This document shows, one piece after another, positions 1-8,822 of a DNA stretch of 30,742 bases. The position numbers were made by a program, and so were the translations under genes. The DNA is taken from NCBI GenBank assembly GCA_004352715.1, contig SCFE01000057.1:1071655-1102396 (forward strand), in the 5' to 3' direction. Each line of letters opens with the position of its first letter. The first letter of the stretch is position 1. This DNA comes from Hofstenia miamia. Lineage: Eukaryota; Xenacoelomorpha; Acoela. The notes beneath the pieces were generated by a model that made no database searches, had not been told where the DNA came from, and saw only the letters and a program-made list of their open reading frames with translations.

Positions 1-264
1 AAAGAGGAGTTGGTCATTTTACAATCCCCAGGGCGACACGTTGCTTTGGATGTAGAATGCACTACTTCTCGTCTACGAATCTCCCACCAGCAGATTGAAC
101 ATTTACGACAAAAAGGATTGCGAGGAAAATTCTGGGATACAGTTAAGGATGCCCATATAAATTATCCCGTCACAGTTGGAACCGCTACTTTAGCCTCCCT
201 GTCGGATTTCAGTGAGTTGGAGAAAAAGATCGAAACTTCCATTCTGTTGTGCATTCCCCCACCT
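1..264 (+). repeat. Direct repeat copy A (pairs with 797-1059)
   Basis: The first 264 bases recur at 797-1059 with five substitutions and one 1-base indel counted by eye. The unit length is therefore 796 bases if this is tandem. Because the second copy ends exactly at the run of Ns, it may be a misassembled second allele or copy rather than a true tandem duplication. Confidence 0.93.
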
Positions 265-796
265 ACAGTGGAAACTCCGCTAATTCAACCAAAATGGAAG
301 GTTCAGAAACCTAAAAAGAAGATCGCCGCCCAATTACCTGATAGGATAAATTTCGTCAATAGCAAATCAGAAGCTGTTAAAGCTAGCAGGACCAGTGAGT
401 ATAAAACTGTGCGTGAAAAGCTCATCATGGGAGGAAACGCCGAGCACGTATTCATTGATGGCAAGTTGACAATAACTGATATTTTCATGCAAGGACTCCC
501 AATTCACCAGAGCAGTTTTTCCGAGAAGAGGAACTATTATCATCATCTGCTGTACAAATGTCTCCCCACATTCATGATCTAATTGAGTGGGTTAACCTAG
601 AAAATTTGGAGGCACCGCCATTTCTCCAAAGCCGACGCCAAAATGGTCTGTAACCAAGGATGAATGCATTTTAATGGTCGAGCATGACCCAAGTGAATTC
701 TTAGACGATCTCACAGTACAACAGAGAGTCCTAGTTGACAGTCGTGATAAAGACGTCCTCTCATTAATGAAGTGGTGTCTCACAGAAATGTTTACA

Positions 797-1059
797 AAAG
801 AGGAGTTGGTCATTTTACAATCCCCAGGGCGACACGTTGCTTTGGATGTAGAATGCACTACTTCTCGTCTACGAATCTCCCACCAGCAGATTGAACATTT
901 ACGACAAAAAGGATTACGAGGAAAATTCTGGGATACAGTTAAGGATGCCCATATAAATTATCCCGTCACAGTCGGAACCACTACTTTAGCCTCCCCGTCG
1001 GATTTCAGTGAGTTGGAGAAAAAGATCGAAACTTCCAATCTGTTGTGCATCCCCCACCT
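797..1059 (+). repeat. Direct repeat copy B, ends at the gap
   Basis: Near-identical to 1-264. The one-base deletion in the run of Cs just before the gap (about 1050) changes the frame relative to copy A. Copy B carries about 120 bases of upstream coding sequence (674-796), which the window start cuts off for copy A. Confidence 0.93.
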
Positions 1060-1440
1060 NNNNNNNNNNNNNNNNNNNNNNNNNNNNNNNNNNNNNNNNN
1101 NNNNNNNNNNNNNNNNNNNNNNNNNNNNNNNNNNNNNNNNNNNNNNNNNNNNNNNNNNNNNNNNNNNNNNNNNNNNNNNNNNNNNNNNNNNNNNNNNNNN
1201 NNNNNNNNNNNNNNNNNNNNNNNNNNNNNNNNNNNNNNNNNNNNNNNNNNNNNNNNNNNNNNNNNNNNNNNNNNNNNNNNNNNNNNNNNNNNNNNNNNNN
1301 NNNNNNNNNNNNNNNNNNNNNNNNNNNNNNNNNNNNNNNNNNNNNNNNNNNNNNNNNNNNNNNNNNNNNNNNNNNNNNNNNNNNNNNNNNNNNNNNNNNN
1401 NNNNNNNNNNNNNNNNNNNNNNNNNNNNNNNNNNNNNNNN
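1060..1440. other. Assembly gap (381 Ns)
   Basis: Run of undetermined bases. Any reading frame drawn across it (for example 674-1546) is meaningless beyond 1059. Confidence 1.
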
Positions 1441-1488
1441 GGGATTTAGTTGCCTTTTATATCTTTTTAATTTACATTCATTGTATTA

Positions 1489-1496
1489 TGACGTCA
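1489..1496. promoter_or_regulatory. CRE/ATF-type palindrome TGACGTCA
   Basis: Perfect 8-bp cAMP-response-type site, followed four bases later by a TGACG half-site (TGACGTCATCATGACG). This is a common enhancer arrangement in LTR U3 regions. It lies about 180 bases upstream of the TATA box. Confidence 0.45.
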
Positions 1497-1671
1497 TCAT
1501 GACGTTTTCGATCATTTTCGATATTAGTTCGTTGCTATTAATTTGATGCCCCCTAGCTGGTGCTTTTATTTGCTCAAATTGAATTTTAGAGGGAAATTAT
1601 AATTGATCATGTTAAACTACGTTGCTATCTGAAGTATTGTAAACAAAGGCAGGTAATAACTGAATCTTTTG

Positions 1672-1678
1672 TATATAA
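1672..1678 (+). promoter_or_regulatory. TATA box
   Basis: TATATAA within GTATATAAACTGAGACAACT. If it is used, transcription would begin roughly 1700-1710, about 85-90 bases upstream of the putative primer-binding site, which is a plausible R-U5 length. Confidence 0.42.
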
Positions 1679-1791
1679 ACTGAGACAACTGTAGCGATAG
1701 TTCAATAGACTTTGTCTACTCTTAACTGCCGTCTTTACCATTGTATTTCTTATTTTATTTATTATCTTAAATGAAACTTATTGCTTAAGAT

Positions 1792-1798
1792 TGGCGAC
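1792..1798 (+). other. Putative primer-binding site, TGGCGAC
   Basis: TGGCGAC equals the complement of the last seven bases (GTCGCCA) of typical eukaryotic tRNA-Ser as I remember it. The match stops after seven bases, so this is only suggestive. It sits where a PBS would follow the LTR-like segment. Confidence 0.33.
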
Positions 1799-1872
1799 AA
1801 TTCGGGAGTGCTTTCACCAGCACGGGGGGACACGTTCTTCTGGGGGTCTTTTGATTACCCAGTCCGAATTGT
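1797..1872 (+). other. Foldable leader (branched stem-loop)
   Basis: ACAATTCGG (1797-1805) pairs perfectly with CCGAATTGT (1864-1872). Inside this closing stem, GTGCT (1808-1812) pairs with AGCAC (1819-1823) around loop TTCACC, and GGGT (1844-1847) can pair with ACCC (1857-1860). The segment is unusually G-rich for this window. In the LTR-element reading it would be the 5' leader, where dimerisation or packaging structures occur. The first bases overlap the putative PBS. Confidence 0.42.
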
Positions 1873-1879
1873 GGACTCA

Positions 1880-4497
1880 TTAAGTTATGTATACGGTTAT
1901 GTATAAGGAAATAATAAACCTCTTGTTCATATTTCAACAGGTACATGCACCTATAAAACCTAACACTGTGATGATACCATGCCGTTGGCTAGCACAAATA
2001 TCTGGCAATTACAGATTATTTAATAGTGAGCTGAGAGATAACAATGAAAATGAGAGTTTGTATTTTTGAAGTGAGATAGAAATTAAGCAAGTGAGACAGA
2101 TAGGGTAGCACCAGACAATAGGTTAAGCACTTTACTTCTGGGTGTTCCGCTTTGGCTGGAAGCCATAGGAATTGGTCATCTTGGTTCTTACCTAAAAGTA
2201 GTTCTGTTACTTGGATGAATTACCAATGTTACATCTATATGTTATAAATTCTGTGTTATTCCCTTCCCGGAATCGTGGCTGTTCTGTAAACGCTATTCAA
2301 ACCTTTTGTGGAGTCAATTAAGTTTCTAGTTAAGTTTTCCTACCAGCCACCAATTCTACACTATATATATTTTCTAATGAATAATATTTCTTATGTTTTT
2401 AGTAGCTATTTAATTTTGTTGTTCTTAGATTGCTTCTCATGCTATTAGTACTATACTGTTTAGACTTGATGCCTAGATATATTATTCAATAATTAGAAAT
2501 TATTTGCATAGATTTTATCTAATAATGAATAGTGCTTTTGCCTTTGTTTCTTCTTGGTCATTATTAGCAAATACACTAGAGGCTATTTGTTTTTCTCATT
2601 AACACTGTTAATGTTGTAATGCACTAATGGGTTTCTATCTTTGTTTCTTTACTCATTACTTTGTACTCTGTATTTTCCTATTGTAGCTCATTCACAAAGC
2701 CCCCCAACAGTTTATCCAGATTTATAATCTTAAGACTCCTTTGCACAGACATATACCCAAATTGTCCAGATTGGAAGAACTCCCATAATGTTATACACTC
2801 AAATACTGATTCCCTCATCATGAAGATCTGCATGTCAACCTAGAATAGATGAAAGTCCAGGGACTTGAATAACTTTGTACATCAAATTTTTAGGTCAGAT
2901 ATTTCATAATAATGAATTTTACTATTTTCATAACTTCAATTATTATACTATCACTAGTTTTAGCAGTTCTGTGACTCTTAAATATGTAAAATTTTGCTAT
3001 GAACCCAGTTAGCAATTTTTTGATCTTACCTCTTTTTTACTCAAAATAGTCCACTGCATTAAATAATTTGCTGTTGTCTACTGTCTAGCTTATTATAAAT
3101 GCATTGACAACATCCCCAACTTCATGTGGTCTTCTATATATGTATTTATTATATTGTTCCTTTTGACAAGCTTCACTCTTGTTAGTGTTGTTCTATGCAT
3201 CTTCAGAAAATTTTCCATTAACATTTCAATATATTCATTTTCTGATTTTTCAAGAAAACTTTCATATATAATTGAGAAAGAGTTTTACTTTCATGACTGA
3301 TAATTGCTTTTTAGGACATTGCTGCATTGCAAAACAGGTTTTATGGTAGAATTGAGTTATCTTGAGTACTGATTTCCAGTTTTTTACTTTCACTCTAAAC
3401 ATTGTGACCTTTAGCAATTTTATTAATGTTACATTGAAATACTTGACAACACTATTTGTCTGTGGTATTGTGAAACAACTCTACATTGTTCAAATGTTCT
3501 TGTAACAACTTACATTGGAACTGAATTCTTTGGTCTATTATCAAATTGGACATTGACTTAGGCTTAAAGATCCACTCTTGTTATTCTTTCTGCAAATGTT
3601 TTAGAATTCATACAACCTGGATGTGAAGTTAATATTTCACAAAATTTATAAAAAAAGCAAAAGCAAAGTTGTAGCTACCATCATTGAAGAACAATTGTTC
3701 AATGTCTGCATGGACTGCTTTATTTGGACATGCAGTAAAAATCTTGTATTACTTTACTATTTGTATATTGAAATATATATTCCTCTTCAAATTCATATTT
3801 CACATACTTCAGTGACATCTCCTTTAGTTGTGGGAGCATTTCTACAAATTTACTACTATTAATCTACTATTAAATGTGTTTTCAGTCTATTATGCCAATT
3901 CTAGTTCAGTTTGTTGGACTAAGCCTTCCTATTGTAGTAAGCAATGACAGAGATTATTGTTGCAAAAAGAATTAAGCAGCCCTATTAAAGTTACATTCCA
4001 ATGCCCTTTATGGAAGTATTCATCAGTAAGTTTGTTTATCAAAAAATTCAGATACCTGCATTCCCAAGTAGTAATAAATATGTGGCAAAGCTGAAGTCAC
4101 TGATTCACTTGTTTTTTATGATAGATTGGATTCTGTCAATATTATTAATTCTTGTACTTTCTACATATATTGCAGATGCTCTAATTGTTGATCATTCAGG
4201 TCCATGAATTGACCACACTTTGTATATTTTTATTTATCTTTGACTTATAATTCCAATATTTTTTTGTAATAATACACTGTAATATAATTATGAAAACAAT
4301 ATCTTATTCATTACTGAATTCTTTTGTTGTTCCTTTATTATCTCTTGTTATCTTTTGTTCTGATATCCCTACTTTCATTGAATCTGATTGATAACATCTT
4401 TTTTGAAACATTCTAAAACTTAGAAAATGCAAAAAAGTAAATAATGAAACACAAACATTGCAATAGTTTAGCTTTATAGAATATAATTATATGAATT
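1880..4497. other. No recognisable gene
   Basis: Only short ORFs (60-79 aa at 1887-2069, 2661-2843, 3623-3862 and 4001-4207) with no motif I recognise. The 4001-4207 frame includes a hydrophobic run (FFMIDWILSILLILVL) but no supporting context. The minus-strand reading of about 3350-3640 gives broken, Asn-rich peptide fragments that could be very old retroelement sequence. I cannot show it. Confidence 0.6.
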
Positions 4498-4515
4498 ATA
4501 TATATATATATATAT
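4498..4515. repeat. (AT)n tract, left flank of the gypsy insertion
   Basis: Short alternating AT run immediately left of the LTR end TGTAGCAT. The other side of the element (15523-15568) is also (AT)n, so the element landed in an AT microsatellite and its target duplication cannot be sized. Confidence 0.9.
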
Positions 4516-5322
4516 TGTAGCATAAGTATGAAATCAGCAAGCAATCCTACTCATCTATCAATTGAGGATTTTGAATTGAAGCATGGATTTACTGGTGCAA
4601 CAAAAATAACTAACTCCTCCTGCTATAATACCATATCCCAATATAAGTTAAAAGTAAATGAGAGATCATGTAAGGGAAGAGTGGCTACACTTGGCCAACC
4701 TGATTCAGATAACCTGAAGAAAGAGTAATATAAGACAAGAGCCCTATTTAAGATAAAGACAAAGAATCCCTAGCATTTGGGAGCAGTGAGTGAAACCTAT
4801 GTGCTAAGTAAAAAACCAATACTCAGTGTGTTTCTCATCTTGTGCAATTTTAATGATAGTAATAAAGGTTAATATTATTTACAAATAAAATGCAGTACAA
4901 CAAAAACCCTAACCTGTACCGAACATAAATTAAATTGTGTATGCCAGCCAAGCTGTCCACATCTGGGTGCCCTTTAACTATGCAAACAAATTTAAAAACA
5001 TACCTTTTAATAAAATATAAAGTAGAGACAAAAAGTATAAAACAAATTTTCTGAGAATAAACTTAAAAGAATATAATTATACAAATGCACATATTCATAG
5101 AAAATTAAATGGGTGGTCATAAACAAAATAATACTATAGAAAAGTATAGACAAATATCTGACAGGTGCAAATTTGGTCTTCTTCTACTCTAATTTTCATA
5201 AATTTAAAACTAAAAGTATAGCACCATTGTCCATTCATCAAATTATCAATTGTAATAAAATCATAAAATTGCACTAAAATAAAGAATTAAAGTATTGACT
5301 GTCTTTATAGCTTTGGTCAACA
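4516..5322 (-). repeat. 3' LTR of the gypsy element
   Basis: About 807 bp, aligning along its length with 12719-13213 plus 15197-15522. Shared landmarks include GAAATCAGCAAGC, GCCCTATTTAAGATAAAG, TCTGGGTGCCCTTTAACTA and ATATCTGACAGGTGCAAATT. The left end TGTAGCAT is a mutated TGTGGCAT. The right (element-inward) end is diverged; I place it at AACA, 5322, by analogy. It holds the uninterrupted TTAA (within CCTTTTAATAAAATATAAAG) where the sister LTR carries the piggyBac insertion. The 66-aa frame at 4528-4728 lies inside the LTR and is not a gene. Confidence 0.92.
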
Positions 5323-5342
5323 AACTTCACTCTGTCAAGTTC
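5323..5342 (-). other. Possible polypurine tract region
   Basis: On the minus strand the bases just before the 3' LTR read ACTTGACAGAGTGAAGTT, which contains the purine run AGAGTGAAG. Position and composition fit a decayed plus-strand primer, but the tract is short and interrupted. Confidence 0.3.
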
Positions 5343-5858
5343 AATAAGAGCTTGAACTTGTTTAACAAGAGTGATAGTAGGTTGCAGAGCATAAAGCTTA
5401 CAATTGTGTGCTGTGCTTCTTAGCAAAATTGTAAAACTTAGGTATTTTCATATGAATAGAAATAGTAAGCGTGTTTCATATATTATTAAGTTTTCTTCTG
5501 ATATCTGAAGCTTACACTAATTGTGAGTGTAGTTTCAATAGTGTTGGTAGTTGATATTTAGTCCAACTTTCAGTAAAGAGAATTTTCATCAAAGATGGAA
5601 TCTCTTTCTTTCAGTATTGTAAATTGACAAGGCAGAATTGTAGCTTCCTCACGTTCCATTATTGTCACTTGAGTAAGATAACTAGTTAAGTCAGTTTTAA
5701 TCCATTTGAATTTTTTAAGACTGATATCAACTCCCAATTTTTCAATATTATTAGTATCTACTTGTTGTTGATGATGAGGTGTTAATAATAGTTGCATGAA
5801 CATGAGCAAGGACTCTTGTGTTTGTAATGTGGTAATTGATTGAGATTTCAGCTCTATG
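5343..5858 (-). other. Gypsy 3' region, distal part, unassigned
   Basis: Lies between the long-TIR insertion and the 3' LTR. A minus-strand frame at 5570-5809 (79 aa) contains IEKLGVDISLKKFKWIKTDL and is polar and Lys/Asp-rich. It continues upstream of its Met, to the insertion point, as TLQTQESL. It matches nothing I recognise. By position, downstream of pol, it could belong to an env-like or accessory ORF, but no signal peptide, cleavage site or membrane anchor is visible. Confidence 0.4.
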
Positions 5859-5866
5859 ATTTCTAT
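5859..5866. repeat. 8-bp target site duplication, left (ATTTCTAT)
   Basis: ATTTCTAT here and at 7155-7162 are identical and directly flank the inverted-repeat ends of the nested element. Confidence 0.85.
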
Positions 5867-6070
5867 GGGTCTGTCTCTCTTCCCCCAAACTCACTTCCCC
5901 CAAGTCTGACGTCACAAAATATTAAATACTGTTAGAGACACAATTTCAATGAAATTGTAATTATATATTTGAATTAATATATGTATTTCTTTAAACTTTA
6001 AAAATTAAGTTTGCTGAAATATGAAATTACAAGTAAGTAAATGTAAATATGTGCTATAATTATAAGCATT
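5867..6070 (+). repeat. Left long terminal inverted repeat
   Basis: Pairs with 6933-7154. The outer 40 bases are G/C-richer than the surroundings and contain TGACGTCA. The inner part is AT-rich and has a small internal hairpin (AATTTCAATGAAATT). Confidence 0.9.
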
Positions 6071-6269
6071 GACTATTTACATATTATATATGTATATTTT
6101 ACCCCTGACACTGTTTAGATCTAACCTGATGATTAAAGAATTGCTTTGGCATGCCTTGTGCTGTGTAGTTTCATAATTCATAGCTAATATATAAATGCTA
6201 ATTTGTTTTGTGTCATATTTACTTCAGACTAATTTCAGGTAGCTTATCTATTTCTAAACAGTATTTTAA

Positions 6270-6339
6270 AGATTTTTAGTGTAAGACAACACAGCCATTT
6301 CTAATATGGAAATTACAGGTTTAAATCCTGTTGGATCTG
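6270..6339 (+). tRNA. tRNA-like cloverleaf (probably not functional)
   Basis: By hand folding: acceptor AGATTTT (6270-6276) with TGGATCT (6332-6338), 6 of 7 paired including two G-U; D-arm GTGT-AAGACA-ACAC, perfect; anticodon arm GCCAT-TTCTAAT-ATGGA, four of five pairs, with CTA at the anticodon position; 4-nt variable loop; T-arm ACAGG-TTTAAAT-CCTGT, perfect 5-bp stem with 7-nt loop; discriminator G. The T-arm GGTTTAAATCC resembles an RNA polymerase III B box and a short T run follows. It lacks a normal A box (no TRGC..AG..GG) and looks mitochondrial in style. It lies inside the non-autonomous transposon, so a captured tRNA, a tRNA-derived SINE head or chance are all possible. Confidence 0.35.
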
Positions 6340-6932
6340 CTTTTTGAAATGCTCCTTTATTTTTGTAAACAACAATTTGAAATAATATACCTGCAGGTGT
6401 ACCAGTATAAAATAAAATTCAGAAACATTAGCGATTTTTGTTTAACACCTGGATGATATAAATTTCTGTATTTTATTTGTAAATAGCAAACCAATGTGAT
6501 GCATTATTACGATTTTTCCAGATTCCTGGTCCCCCTTGAGTAATATACTCAAGTATTAACTGCTTTTAATGCAAGGGTGTCATGAGAGAGCTGACTCCCA
6601 CTCATTGTTGCCAGGCTAATTCTACATTCTAGTAAGATACATATAAAAAAATTACATTCAATATTTTCAAAGTTATAAACAACTCTCAATTACTGTAAAA
6701 AAGAATAGAATAGTCTGTCAGCACAAAATGAATACTAATCTGATCAGGAAATCTATCAGATATATAATAAAAAATTAGCAAACAAATAATGAATGAACAC
6801 TGAAAAAATCATTACCTATTACAATAAAGTACAAACTACAAAAATAATCAACATAATTAAATTTCTATTTTAAATCTAAACAGACTTTCAAAGGATTTCT
6901 AAATGTTTACTAAATGCAAATGGCGAACCTCA

Positions 6933-7154
6933 ACATTTATAATTATAGAACATATTTACATATATATACTTGTAATTCCATATTTCAGCAATCTTAACTA
7001 CATAGAAATCTAATCAAAATAGAGTTTAAAGAAATACATATATTTATTCAAATATATTAATTGCAATTTCGTTGAAATTGTGTCTCTAATGGTATTTAAT
7101 ATTTTGTGACGTCAGAGTTGGTGGAAGTGAGTTTGGAGGAAGAGAGACAGACTC
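6933..7154 (-). repeat. Right long terminal inverted repeat
   Basis: Reverse complement of 5867-6070 with several small insertions. The outer terminus ends GAGAGACAGACTC directly before the second ATTTCTAT. Confidence 0.9.
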
Positions 7155-7162
7155 ATTTCTAT
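7155..7162. repeat. 8-bp target site duplication, right (ATTTCTAT)
   Basis: Exact repeat of 5859-5866. It marks the insertion boundary of the long-TIR element in the gypsy 3' region. Confidence 0.85.
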
Positions 7163-8470
7163 TGGGATACATTCTCTTCCATCTTTCTTAAACTTTATTG
7201 TCATTGCAATTTTGTTGCACAAGCATTCTAGATAGTGTTGATTGTGGTAGTTGAATAGAATTTCATTCTTTATAACTAATAAACAACATTTGGACTTTTC
7301 CTCTGTTAAATAGATTGATATTAGCCATAGCACTGATTGAACATCACAATCAGGTGCTTGCTTTTCTTCAAAGAATGTAAATCAAAAGTTGGTGTGGTCT
7401 TGAATTTCCAATGATTTTTTCATATTACTGATAAGGTATTCTACTGAATAATGATAGGTTTGTAACAGAGATGATATCAAAATAGTGGACTAAACATTAT
7501 CAGTTGGTCTATCAGCCTTTATAGTCTGCCACACAGTATTAACTTTGTTAAGCATATTAACAGTGTATAAGCAAAGGAAACATGGATGTCAGTAATATTG
7601 TTGGGAGCATGTTTATCTGCTATAAGTTCATATGATTGTGCTTATAGCAAAACATTAATAGCTAGATGCTTATCAACCATTATCTGGTGGCAAGGGTATA
7701 TTCTATGTAAAAACAAATCAATGTGAATTAAAGCAGCTGTTGAATTACAAAACTGTGTAAACCCAAAACACTAACATTTTGAGGCCTTAGAATGAAAAAG
7801 TTATCCAAACTTAATTCCAATTCAAAACATTCAGAACCACAGTATTCACTATTATCAAAATCAGTAAGAATAACAACTAGTCAAATGAGTTTAGTATCAC
7901 AAAGTTCTTCTTGCTTGATGAAGAATATAATTAAAATGTTTTCCAGAGAGAGATTGATTTGTGGTTGTAAAACCAAATTGCCCTTATATGTAATGAATTT
8001 ATGTAAATTTGTAAGACAAAGTTCATTATCAAAGCAAGTATATACTGTGCTATGAAAACAAGATCAATTGAGATCTTTGTTCATTAAGTGTGGGCAATAG
8101 ATCAGAATATTAATGGCAGGACATTTTTCAGCATCAATTAAGAATGGCATTGTTAAAAAACTAACAGAGTGCTCTGATGTATCCAATTGTTTGTGATCTC
8201 TGATTTTAGTTCCAGGGAGATATGTGATTTGACAATATAGCATGCTTTCTGAGTGGCAATAAAATATGGATGTAGTGTTTCAATGCCAACAACAGAAATT
8301 CAAGAGCAATGCTGTAAAACAGATTCTTCTTGAATATTTGCAGGACAGGTCTTTTTGGTAGTGTGTTCATTGCCTGATAGGAACCCCTTTGTGATTTGGC
8401 TATCTGAGCTGTACCACAGATAATAAATCAAGGTTGAATTACCACTCAAACTTGCTCTGCTTTCCAAGCT
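7163..8470 (-). other. Gypsy 3' region, proximal part, unassigned (env position)
   Basis: About 1.3 kb between the pol tail and the nested element; with 5343-5858 it makes about 1.8 kb downstream of pol, more than a simple gag-pol gypsy element needs. Minus-strand frames are broken by many stops; the longest readable piece is at 7112-7333, with KCCLLVIKNEIL. Cys-containing pieces could fit an env-like or other third ORF, but there is no recognisable envelope motif. The plus-strand 87-aa frame at 7792-8055 is antisense and not a gene. Confidence 0.4.
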
Positions 8471-8473
8471 GTA

Positions 8474-8822
8474 TCATGGTGAGGAGGAGGGGTTCAACAA
8501 ATAAACATGAAAATAAGTCAATTGTGATGGAGTCATTGTTCTCATGATAGGGTGATCATTTCCATGGGCATCTAACCTGTCTGCCAGATGCAAATGTGGA
8601 CTCCTATTACTCTGTTTGTGCCACACTCTACATCTGTAGTTGAACAGCTGCTCTGGTGGTTCACTATTGCTGCTTGAATTGTGTAGAATGTTCTCTTCAT
8701 TCTCCAGCAAGCTAAACAAATAATTAAATTTGAGAGCCCAATTTTCAGGATTGTTTGTATTAGCAGTGCACATCCTGTGGGGAGGCATGGTACATAGTGG
8801 TTTTATGACAACCTTAGGTATG
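8474..8822 (-). pseudogene. Gypsy pol C-terminal tail
   Basis: Minus-strand frame immediately following the integrase C-terminal domain. It contains ENWALKFNYLFSLLENEENI, then an Asn/Ser-rich linker, then a segment near SEPPEQLFNYRCRV that resembles the Tyr-x-Leu-Arg-Pro-Arg type tail common at the end of Metaviridae Pol, and HLHLADRLD. It overlaps the preceding frame by a few bases, which fits a decayed continuation rather than a separate gene. Confidence 0.5.

Larger units (their letters stand above)
1..1059 (+). pseudogene. Frameshifted repeat-type ORF, unrecognised
   Basis: Two open stretches (10-582 and 674 up to the gap) read as one protein broken by small indels. Near position 500 the better reading moves to another frame (a segment rich in Glu and Leu, then DLIEWVNLENL), and near 620 it moves again into SPKPTPKWSVTKDEC. 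The protein is charged, with an acidic start (DPSEFLDDLTVQ), a Lys-rich middle (KVQKPKKK) and a segment around TVREKLIMGGNAEHVFIDGK that faintly recalls the C-terminal part of LINE ORF1 proteins. I cannot assign a family. Normal-looking codon content and near-identical copies suggest a recent mobile-element gag or ORF1-type protein rather than a host gene. The window starts inside it, so its true start is not visible, and the 3' side runs into the assembly gap. Confidence 0.5.
1441..1791 (+). mobile_element. Probable LTR end (U3-R-U5) of an LTR retroelement
   Basis: No long ORF. The segment has features expected of the right part of an LTR: a CRE palindrome TGACGTCA at 1489-1496, a TATA box TATATAA at 1672-1678, and an AT-rich tail running to TTGCTTAAGAT, directly followed by TGGCGAC, which matches the complement of a tRNA-Ser 3' end for seven bases. 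A possible left end is TGTATTATGACG at 1482. There is no second copy in this window to confirm LTR borders and the left side is hidden by the gap. It could also be an ordinary promoter. Confidence 0.42.
5867..7154. mobile_element. Non-autonomous long-TIR DNA transposon, 8-bp TSD
   Basis: A 1288-bp element with terminal inverted repeats of about 204 bp (5867-6070) and 222 bp (6933-7154). Ends read GGGTCTGTCTCTCTTCC on the left and GAGTCTGTCTCTCTTCC on the right when reverse-complemented. The arms share CTGACGTCACAAAATATTAA, then GAGACACAATTTCAA and GTATTTCTTTAAACT, with scattered differences. An exact ATTTCTAT duplication flanks it. The interior of about 860 bp has no ORF of note. An 8-bp duplication occurs in hAT, P, Merlin, Sola1 and Novosib elements, and 8-11 bp duplications with long TIRs in Mutator-like elements. 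The termini do not let me choose. It interrupts the gypsy 3' region, so it is younger than that insertion. Confidence 0.9.

Noticed and set aside
674-1546. 290-aa ORF across the gap
   Set aside because: Most of it is Ns; only 674-1059 is real sequence and the part after 1440 is LTR-like non-coding sequence.
1935-2020. Exon-like block after TTTCAACAG with open frame VHAPIKPNTVMIPCRWLAQISGNY
   Set aside because: Has an acceptor-like AG but no clear polypyrimidine tract, no second exon and no recognisable protein.
4528-4728. 66-aa plus ORF
   Set aside because: Lies wholly inside the gypsy 3' LTR and is disrupted in the other LTR copy.
6270-6339. Functional nuclear tRNA gene
   Set aside because: No A box, mismatches in the acceptor and anticodon stems, and a stop-codon-reading anticodon; kept only as a tRNA-like structure.
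7792-8055. 87-aa plus ORF
   Set aside because: Antisense to the gypsy 3' region, low complexity (Ser/Lys), no motif.
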